Shown: piece by piece, positions 1 through 4,857 of the stretch
How the letters are laid out: the number at the start of each line of letters is the position of its first letter
Numbering within the stretch: position 1 is the first letter of the stretch
NCBI GenBank assembly: GCA_025450555.1
Contig: JANWHF010000178.1
Location: 1 to 7,937, forward strand
Direction: 5' to 3'
Origin: Tepidisphaeraceae bacterium
GTDB lineage: Bacteria; Planctomycetota; Phycisphaerae; Tepidisphaerales; Tepidisphaeraceae
Length of the DNA stretch: 7,937 nt
Program-made: the position numbers and the translations under genes
The notes under the pieces: generated by a model
Seen by the model: only the letters and a program-made list of their open reading frames with translations
Databases searched by the model: none
What the model was told of the DNA's origin: nothing

Positions 1-68
1 AGGATGGAGAGCACCACCGTGAGTAGAATGATCATGGGCATTGACGGGTCGATTCGAGGTAGTTTCAT
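1..68 (-). CDS. N-terminal fragment of an unknown membrane-anchored or exported protein, cut by the window edge
   Basis: The minus strand reads from an ATG at 66-68 and stays open to the left edge, giving 22 complete codons: a short basic start (MKLPRIDPS), then a hydrophobic stretch (MPMIILLTVVLSIL) typical of a signal anchor or first membrane helix. A GGAGA ribosome binding site (complement of 77-81) lies 8 bases before the ATG, which is good spacing and the best Shine-Dalgarno match in the window. The gene runs in the same direction as the PEP-CTERM gene upstream of it, about 356 bases away. The fragment is too short to name the family; small inner-membrane proteins with a single N-terminal helix are possible. 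The reading frame and start are what I can see; that it is a real gene is an inference from the ribosome binding site and the hydrophobic segment. Confidence 0.5.
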   Translation of the reverse strand, partial: MKLPRIDPSMPMIILLTVVLSI

Positions 69-76
69 CGGCTGTT

Positions 77-81
77 TCTCC
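77..81 (-). promoter_or_regulatory. Shine-Dalgarno site for the left-edge gene
   Basis: GGAGA on the minus strand sits 8 bases upstream of the ATG at 66-68. It fixes the start of the left-edge gene and is the main evidence that this short open frame is a real gene. Confidence 0.5.
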
Positions 82-157
82 GCTGTTGACTACGGAGATA
101 CGACAGGCGTGTTGCGGGGCGGGCGGCAGATTCAACGAGCGGCTGCCACGAGACACC

Positions 158-177
158 AGCACGGTGACCGCCGTGCT
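158..177. repeat. Perfect 7-bp inverted repeat (hairpin or operator)
   Basis: AGCACGG (158-164) and CCGTGCT (171-177) are exact reverse complements around a 6-base loop. No T run follows on either strand, so it is not a classical intrinsic terminator. It lies about 90 bases upstream of the left-edge minus-strand gene, so a regulatory site or leader hairpin is possible. A repeat of this length can arise by chance in GC-rich DNA. Confidence 0.35.
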
Positions 178-250
178 AATAGTCGTATCTAATACAGTTG
201 AATTACAAGTTAAAGCGCACCTGTCCGGATTGTGTCTGTCCCGATTTTTG

Positions 251-392
251 TGTCCACGCCGGGGCAAAGCCGGCGCCGAGGTTTGACATTTCGCGGGTGT
301 TCTTACCGCCGCGCCGCCCCGGATTCGGGAGCGCGGTTTGAAGAGCGCTGGGAGATCCGGGGCGTCGCTTCGCTTTGCCCGCGGCGTGGACA
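251..392. repeat. Nested inverted-repeat element, possible structured 3' UTR or palindromic repeat
   Basis: Three nested pairs of arms share one axis. The outer arms (251-270 and 372-392) match over 20 bp with a single bulged base at about 381. The middle arms (311-324 and 355-368) form 14 bp with one mismatch, including an exact 8-bp CCCCGGAT/ATCCGGGG. The inner arms (330-334 and 345-349) form AGCGC/GCGCT. The left arm contains its own hairpin, CGCCGG (257-262) with CCGGCG (270-275). On the minus strand the element starts 33 bases after the PEP-CTERM stop codon, so the mRNA would end in a strong branched stem. No T run is present. A dispersed palindromic or MITE-like repeat is the alternative. 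Confidence 0.5.
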
Positions 393-424
393 GGAAGCAT
401 GCCGGCTTTTCTGTCGCTTGTATT

Positions 425-811
425 TCAGGCAACGCCCCGTGCCCGCCGACGGAGGAGTAGGCCGGCGATGCATGCGGTCGCGAAAGTGATTGCTGAAGGC
501 TCGGGCGTGGAGAGGACCGTCAGCACAACATCGTTGCCGTCGCCGCCCTTGTAGGTGATCTGGAATTGATCGCCGTCGGCGGAAAACGTCGAGCCCTCGG
601 GGAGGCCGGCAAAATTGCCGTTTGTTAAAATAGAACCTCTTTCGTAATTGATGATTGTGAGTTGGTCGCCCTGTTGGGCGTTGTAGCCAACCGAGACGTC
701 AAGGTTAGCCCCCAGGCTTCCCAAAAAGTTCGTTACGTCAACCTGATCGTATTGAAGACCAGGGGTAGTGCCATTCAGCGACACATGAAATGTACCCTGC
801 CCCATCAACAA
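425..811 (-). CDS. C-terminal part of the beta-strand-repeat protein, carrying the PEP-CTERM sorting signal (separated by a frameshift)
   Basis: This 128-codon open frame is the distal end of the gene at 805-2733, not a gene of its own. Its apparent start is a TTG without a ribosome binding site, and the frame continues upstream with sensible protein (GILWPGAGGQNGSDILTVGQ) back to the A5 run at 877-881. It opens with MGQGTFHV and then SLNGTTPGLQYDQVDV, the usual closing module of autotransporter-associated beta-strand repeats. It ends in a textbook PEP-CTERM tail: the PEP motif (STPEPS, residues 744-746 of the restored 769-residue protein), a short hydrophobic helix, and an RRRAR basic cluster at the extreme C terminus. 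In known systems this tail is recognised by an exosortase in the inner membrane, which processes the protein for export to the surface or extracellular matrix. No exosortase gene is in this window. Confidence 0.85.
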   Translation of the reverse strand: MLMGQGTFHVSLNGTTPGLQYDQVDVTNFLGSLGANLDVSVGYNAQQGDQLTIINYERGSILTNGNFAGLPEGSTFSADGDQFQITYKGGDGNDVVLTVLSTPEPSAITFATACIAGLLLRRRARGVA

Positions 812-2733
812 TTGGCCGACCGTAAGGATATCCGATCCATTCTGGCCGCCGGCACCCGGCCACAGAATTCCGAAGGAAAAAGCTGTACCAAGTCAAGCGT
901 GCCGCTTCCGCCTAAAACCGCACTGGGGCCACCCGTGCCCAGGCCCACAGTCGCATTTGCGTGCGCTGTCGTATCAACTCGAACGGTGCCGCCTTGGAAA
1001 ACATAACTGGGGGCTCCGTTCGGATTGACCACAGAACTGGAATGAGTGAGCCACAATGTACCCGGGCCGTTCTTCAGGAGCGGCCCTGTGACTGTGCCGG
1101 AATAGGCGGCTACGATCCCGCCTGCGACGTTTACGGTGATAGGACTTGACGAATCCAAGACCTGACTAATGTTGTTAGAAAATGTCTGATTGGAGTTTTC
1201 AAACGCAATTCCGGCCGGCGGAAGACCGTATTGGGGGGAGTCGCCGACTAGAATGTTTCCGCTGCCAAGTGCGCCATTGGCCTGACTAACGACGATCCCT
1301 TCGCTGATGGTGAGCGTACCCGCGAATGAGCTGGGTTGCGTTAAAACCAGCGTACCGGCTCCAAATTTGGTGATGCTCGAAGCATTCTGCAATTGCGAAT
1401 CGACAACATATCGAGGTTCGGTCCCAGTCTCCTGGCCATCGGTGTAGATCAAGGCTTCGTGCGAGCCGAAATTGATCACCCCTCCACTTATCGCCGTTAT
1501 TTGTGACGAAGTCCCCGCCATCGACAGGGCACCCGAAGTCAATTGAATCTGCTGGGAAGCAGGAATGGTCAAGGTCGCGTTGCTGATTGCCAGAGCATTG
1601 ACAGTTGTGCTTTGTGAAAGCGTTTGATTTGCAGTAATTCTAATGTTACTCGTGCTTGAAGCGCCAAGTGGAATGGCTGGCAGGTACTCAGTTGAAAAAT
1701 CCAGAGGACGCAGGCCGACATCGTCGGCGGTTCCAAGCTTCCCATCAGGGCCTGGATCGTAGGTTATAAACGAACCGCCGGTTCCGATCGCATAGGGCAA
1801 AATACTCTGGTTAGTCGAACCGGGCGATCCACTGCTGCCAACCAGCGGAAGCGATGCGGCATTCCGAACCAATGCTTGTCCAACCATTGTGGTGGCTGAA
1901 GAGTCCAACGACAGTTCCAGCACTGCGGCTCCAGATCTCGTAAGAGATTGCAGCGTCATGGAGGCTGGCGCTCCATTGGAGTGGACGTTTAAATTCAGTT
2001 TAGTTCCGGAAAGGGTCACCGCGCCAATCGTCTCACTGGTCGCGGCTGTCGCGTTCCCATCGAGGGTGATCGTTCCGAACACACAATTGATCGGCGCATT
2101 GTCTCCTAAGCGATCACTGTTCACGGCTGGTCGGTTGTCCAATTCGAGGTTGCCTTCATAGATGTTGATCGAGGAGGATGCGCGAATGCTGCCGTCTGCA
2201 CCCGTGATCACCACGGGCACAGCGAAGCCGCTTAAGGATGTTGTGCCGTTATAGGTGTTGGCTCCCGTGAACGTGCCGCCGTTTATGTTCACGTTGAAAA
2301 AGTCACTCAGGGCACCGTTTGCCCCAATCACGCCCGCGTATTGGCTGTTTCCCGCGGACGAAAGAAATAGAAAAGACGACATGGTGGAGATATTGGCCGA
2401 AAAGATCTGTGCCCCGGCGCTCGAACCAATTCCTGTTGTGACGAGTGTTCCATTCCTAAAGTCAAATACGGTGCTATCAGTAGTGGAATTGAAATTAACG
2501 TCCGCTGCTTCGGGCCAGATTCCACCCAGGTCTATGATGCTGCCACCGTTGGAGAACGTAGGATCAAAAATCGCGGTATCATTGTTGGTCGGCACTTTGC
2601 CAGAAGACCAGTTTGCAGGATTTGACCACAATGAGTCCCCTGATGCATTCGTCCACGTGTCATTGCTCGCAGCGGCCTGGCCCGCCAACCCCAGAGACAC
2701 AACAATTAGGATATACCCGATTCGACCCAGCAT
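805..2733 (-). CDS. Secreted autotransporter-type beta-strand-repeat (PATR) protein, N-terminal portion, frameshifted near its end
   Basis: This is a predicted surface or extracellular beta-helix protein of unknown ligand. Residues 1-22 form a signal peptide (basic start, ILIVVSLGLAG core, AQAAA-like cleavage region). Residues 25-57 carry the N-terminal signature of such proteins (W-x-NA-x-GDSLWSNPANWSSGKVP). The rest is rich in G, N, S and T with passenger repeats such as GANTYNGTTSLSG, ITKFGAGTLVLTQPSSFAG and LLKNGPGTLWLTH. Residues 326-338 (DPGPDGKLGTADD) look like an acidic calcium-binding loop. The ATG at 2731-2733 is preceded by only a weak GGGGCG. At about residue 618 the frame leaves the family pattern and adds 25 unrelated residues (LFPSEFC onward) before a stop. 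The expected continuation is one frame away (see 425-811), so the intact gene is 425-2733 with one base restored in the A5 run at 877-881. It is divergent from the flavoprotein gene. Family assignment is confident; whether the break is real is not known. Confidence 0.88.
   Translation of the reverse strand: MLGRIGYILIVVSLGLAGQAAASNDTWTNASGDSLWSNPANWSSGKVPTNNDTAIFDPTFSNGGSIIDLGGIWPEAADVNFNSTTDSTVFDFRNGTLVTTGIGSSAGAQIFSANISTMSSFLFLSSAGNSQYAGVIGANGALSDFFNVNINGGTFTGANTYNGTTSLSGFAVPVVITGADGSIRASSSINIYEGNLELDNRPAVNSDRLGDNAPINCVFGTITLDGNATAATSETIGAVTLSGTKLNLNVHSNGAPASMTLQSLTRSGAAVLELSLDSSATTMVGQALVRNAASLPLVGSSGSPGSTNQSILPYAIGTGGSFITYDPGPDGKLGTADDVGLRPLDFSTEYLPAIPLGASSTSNIRITANQTLSQSTTVNALAISNATLTIPASQQIQLTSGALSMAGTSSQITAISGGVINFGSHEALIYTDGQETGTEPRYVVDSQLQNASSITKFGAGTLVLTQPSSFAGTLTISEGIVVSQANGALGSGNILVGDSPQYGLPPAGIAFENSNQTFSNNISQVLDSSSPITVNVAGGIVAAYSGTVTGPLLKNGPGTLWLTHSSSVVNPNGAPSYVFQGGTVRVDTTAHANATVGLGTGGPSAVLGGSGTLDLVQLFPSEFCGRVPAARMDRISLRSANC
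877..881 (-). other. Frameshift site in an A5 (coding-strand T5) run
   Basis: The coding strand reads CAG CTT TTT CCT here. Adding one T gives CAG CTT TTT TCC TTC GGA ATT CTG TGG, which joins the two parts into a continuous 769-codon frame (2309 bases plus one is exactly 770 codons with the stop). A -1 ribosomal slip on the TTT codon would give the same product, but the surrounding bases do not form a standard slippery heptamer. A sequencing error or a real one-base deletion are the simpler readings. Confidence 0.8.
1718..1758 (-). other. Calcium-binding-like Asp-rich loop within the repeat protein
   Basis: Residues 326-338 of the surface protein read DPGPDGKLGTADD, with aspartates regularly placed as in EF-hand-like or thrombospondin type 3 loops. 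In known proteins such loops bind calcium and stabilise extracellular folds. Binding here is inferred from the spacing of the acidic residues only. Confidence 0.4.
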
Positions 2734-2736
2734 TTT

Positions 2737-2742
2737 CGCCCC
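2737..2742 (-). promoter_or_regulatory. Weak ribosome binding site for the beta-strand-repeat protein
   Basis: The minus strand carries GGGGCG three bases before the ATG at 2731-2733. This is a poor, closely spaced Shine-Dalgarno match. The start is chosen mainly because the signal peptide begins directly at this Met. Confidence 0.25.
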
Positions 2743-2820
2743 ATCATTAATTTGTGCATAAGAATTGGAAGGCCGAAACCACCGGCTCCGCCCGTTTAAG
2801 TCCTCAAATGCTACTTCAAA

Positions 2821-2833
2821 AGCGCTTCGCGCT
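2821..2833. repeat. Short hairpin, AGCGC-TTC-GCGCT
   Basis: A perfect 5-bp stem with a 3-base loop. Read on the minus strand it is followed by four Ts, a weak terminator-like or attenuator-like arrangement about 90 bases upstream of the surface-protein start. The stem is short, so chance is possible. Confidence 0.25.
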
Positions 2834-2987
2834 CAATCGTCCTAGCATGCTGAATCGCAATATCCCTCGTTGAAAGCAAGCAATCGAACATTGAACGGCA
2901 ATCTTTCCCGAGTCGTGGCCTCCGCCTTCTGCGTTCGCGATGCCACGCCACTACGCTCTGCATCCGACTTGCCTGACTAACCCTCCC

Positions 2988-2993
2988 TACAAT
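2988..2993 (+). promoter_or_regulatory. -10-like box directly before the flavoprotein start
   Basis: TACAAT matches the sigma-70 -10 consensus TATAAT at five of six positions and ends 6 bases before the ATG at 3000. Transcription would therefore start at or next to the A of that ATG, giving a leaderless mRNA, which fits the absence of any Shine-Dalgarno sequence. No good -35 box is visible at 16-18 bases upstream. Confidence 0.35.
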
Positions 2994-2999
2994 CTTTCC

Positions 3000-4700
3000 A
3001 TGCCAGAAACCATCGCACCCGCCATCGATTCGATTGCTTTCCCCGAACTGGACGCCAGTGAGATGGAGGCGGTGCGGAAACTGGCGGAATCGTGCGATTA
3101 TGACGACGGCCAGATCGTTTTCCGCGCGGGGGAGGCGGAGTTGGATTTGTTTATCGTGGAATTGGGCGGGATGGAGATCATCAATCCTTCGGATGATGAT
3201 CGGCAGATCGTCGTGCATGGGCCGGGGCAGTTTGCGGGCGATATCGATTTGCTGACGCGGCGTCCGGTGATTGTGACGGGGATCGCGCGGGGGCCGACCC
3301 GGCTGCTGCGCGTGCGCGGCTCCAAGATTCGCGAGCTGCTGACGCGCATTCCGCGGCTGGGGGAGAAGATGCTCATCGCGGCACAGGAGCGCCGCCGACT
3401 GCTGAGCGAGGCGGGCGTGCTGGGGTTGAAGGTCGTGGGGCCGGGCAAGTGCCGGGATACAATGCAGGTGCGGGAGTTTCTCTCTAAGAATTTCGTGCCG
3501 TTCACCTGGTACGACAGCGATTCGGAGACGGGCCAGCGGCTCATGAAGGATTGGGGTACCCCTCGGAAATCGCCGGTCATTTCATTTGGACCCAATGAGC
3601 CGATGATCAACCCGAGCCTGCGCGAGCTGGCGCAGCGCGCCGGCGTCTGGCGGCATTGCCCGGGCGAGACGGTGGATCTGGCCGTCATCGGCGCCGGGCC
3701 GGCGGGAATGACCGCCGCGGTTTATGCGGCTTCGGAAGGCGTTTCCACCGTCGTTCTCGATCGGCTGGGGCCGGGCGGACAAGCCGGGGGATCATCCAAA
3801 ATCGAAAATTTTATTGGGTTCCCAAGCGGTTTATCGGGTGGAGAGCTGGCCGTGCGCAGCGTGCTGCAGATGCTCAAGTTTGGCGCGAAAATGGTCGCAC
3901 CGGTGGCGGTGGAAAGGCTCGAGCCGGCTTCGGAGCCGGGCGGGCTGCACGCGTTGCAACTGGATTGCGGGACGACGCTCCGCGCCAGGACGATTTTGAT
4001 TGCGGCGGGCGTGCGCTGGCGCAAGCTGGAAGCCGAGGGAGCCGAGCGGTTTGAATCGGCGGGAATTCATTACGCCTGCACGTCGGTCGAGGCGCTGCTG
4101 TACGACACGCAGGACGTGGCGGTGGTCGGCGCGGGAAACTCCGCCGGGCAGGCGGCGATGTTCCTTTCCGAATGCTGCGCCGATCGCAAAGTGCATCTCC
4201 TGGTGCGCCGCCGGCTGGGGCCGGGCATGTCGGCGTATCTGGTTAATCGAATTCGCGCGGCACGGAATATCATCGTGCATGAAGGGGTGGAGATTTCAGC
4301 CGTGCATGGAAAGCGCCTGATCGAAAGTGTTACGCTTCGCGCGTTCAATCCGGACAGCGCTGCAAAAAGCGCCGCGGAAAATGACGGGGATGGGCAAGCG
4401 CCGGAAACGCTTCCGATTTCCGCGGCCTTCGTCTTCATCGGCGCGGAGCCGGGTTGCGGCTGGCTGCCGCAATCGCTGGCGCGCGATCAACTGGGCTACA
4501 TCCTGACCGGCATTGACGCGCTCAAATCCGGCAAATGGCCGCTGAAGGATCGCGAGCCTTGCCCGCTCGAGACCACCATCCCCGGCATCCTCGCCGCCGG
4601 GGATATCCGCGCCGGTTCCACCAAACGAGTGGGTTTTGCGGTTGGGGATGGGTCGCTGGCGGTTACGTGCGTGCATCGTTTGACGGCGATTAAGAATTGA
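3000..4700 (+). CDS. Thioredoxin-reductase-like FAD oxidoreductase with N-terminal cNMP-binding-like and glutaredoxin-like domains
   Basis: A soluble 566-residue flavoprotein predicted to use FAD and NAD(P)H. Residues about 13-140 form a cyclic-nucleotide-binding-like fold (FPELD... GQFAGDIDLLTRRP), but the phosphate-cassette Glu and Arg are changed (GDIDLL, then V where Arg is usual), so cyclic nucleotide binding is doubtful. Residues about 143-215 resemble a glutaredoxin-like domain with one Cys (Cys151, KCRDT). The reductase module follows: FAD GAGPAG at 231-236, then GPGGQAGGSSKIENFIGFP; NAD(P)H-binding GAGNSAGQA from 377; FAD-closing GILAAGDIRAGS from 529. The redox CxxC of true thioredoxin reductases is absent: the matching site is YACTS (358-362) with one Cys. 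Related cNMP-fused proteins also lack it (YAAT), so this is a family trait rather than decay, and thioredoxin reduction is unlikely by the usual route. Electron acceptor unknown. I chose ATG 3000 over ATG 2940 because the extra 20 residues look untranslated and TACAAT precedes 3000. Confidence 0.9.
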   Translation: MPETIAPAIDSIAFPELDASEMEAVRKLAESCDYDDGQIVFRAGEAELDLFIVELGGMEIINPSDDDRQIVVHGPGQFAGDIDLLTRRPVIVTGIARGPTRLLRVRGSKIRELLTRIPRLGEKMLIAAQERRRLLSEAGVLGLKVVGPGKCRDTMQVREFLSKNFVPFTWYDSDSETGQRLMKDWGTPRKSPVISFGPNEPMINPSLRELAQRAGVWRHCPGETVDLAVIGAGPAGMTAAVYAASEGVSTVVLDRLGPGGQAGGSSKIENFIGFPSGLSGGELAVRSVLQMLKFGAKMVAPVAVERLEPASEPGGLHALQLDCGTTLRARTILIAAGVRWRKLEAEGAERFESAGIHYACTSVEALLYDTQDVAVVGAGNSAGQAAMFLSECCADRKVHLLVRRRLGPGMSAYLVNRIRAARNIIVHEGVEISAVHGKRLIESVTLRAFNPDSAAKSAAENDGDGQAPETLPISAAFVFIGAEPGCGWLPQSLARDQLGYILTGIDALKSGKWPLKDREPCPLETTIPGILAAGDIRAGSTKRVGFAVGDGSLAVTCVHRLTAIKN

Positions 4701-4857
4701 AGGATCTGCGTCATTGGTGCTTGCGCGAAGCCGCAAGCGGCGAAAAGCAGGATTCATGGGCATGCGTTTTCAAATCCCGGAAGAGCTTACGTGAGCAATC
4801 TCACTCAATGCTTCATCCCAGCGAGCCGACTGAGTATTCCATTGCAGTTCATATGAG
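4701..4857. other. Intergenic gap between the flavoprotein and protease genes
   Basis: The 157-base gap contains the 7-bp hairpin at 4719-4738 and a smaller GTGAG-CAAT-CTCAC hairpin at 4791-4804. No promoter with clear boxes is visible. The gap and hairpins suggest that the protease gene is transcribed at least partly on its own. Confidence 0.4.
4719..4738 (+). terminator. Hairpin after the flavoprotein gene, possible weak terminator
   Basis: GCTTGCG (4719-4725) pairs exactly with CGCAAGC (4732-4738) around a 6-base loop, 18 bases after the flavoprotein stop codon. There is no T run after it, so if it ends transcription it does so weakly or with Rho; it could equally protect the mRNA 3' end. 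Confidence 0.3.

Larger units (their letters stand above)
69..424. other. Intergenic region with inverted repeats, no convincing gene
   Basis: This 356-base stretch separates the left-edge minus-strand gene from the PEP-CTERM gene. The short open frames on both strands have no family resemblance or ribosome binding site. It contains a 7-bp hairpin at 158-177, an AT-richer patch at about 178-222 that could hold a minus-strand promoter (no clear -10/-35 pair), and the large nested inverted repeat at 251-392. It probably carries the 3' end of the PEP-CTERM transcript and the 5' leader of the left-edge gene. Confidence 0.6.
2734..2999. other. Divergent intergenic region between the surface-protein and flavoprotein genes
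   Basis: These 266 bases must hold the promoters of two genes facing away from each other. The right end has a TACAAT box next to the flavoprotein start. The left part is AT-richer near the minus-strand start (TTAAT, TATGCA on the minus strand) but has no clear -10/-35 pair. A small hairpin at 2821-2833 lies in the middle. The frame running through 2940-2999 into the flavoprotein encodes 20 residues that do not resemble the family, so I treat it as untranslated. Confidence 0.5.

Noticed and set aside
4..286. Two short overlapping plus-strand open frames at the left edge
   Set aside because: They overlap each other and the better supported minus-strand partial gene, lack ribosome binding sites and have no recognisable protein features.
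203..400. Minus-strand 65-codon open frame downstream of the PEP-CTERM gene
   Set aside because: It lies almost entirely over the nested inverted repeat, has no ribosome binding site and resembles no family; the open frame is a by-product of GC-rich repeat sequence.
877..881. Programmed -1 ribosomal frameshifting as the explanation for the split gene
   Set aside because: A -1 slip on TTT would yield the right product, but the next codon (CCT) does not re-pair after slipping, no standard slippery heptamer is present, and I saw no clear downstream stimulatory stem. An indel or sequencing error is simpler.
2255..2761. 168-codon plus-strand open frame opposite the surface-protein start
   Set aside because: The minus strand here encodes a clear signal peptide and the family N-terminal signature; the plus frame is a shadow.
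4071..4085. Loss of CxxC as a sign that the flavoprotein gene is broken
   Set aside because: The frame is intact with all FAD and NAD(P)H motifs, and related cNMP-fused reductase-like proteins also lack the pair, so it is a family property.
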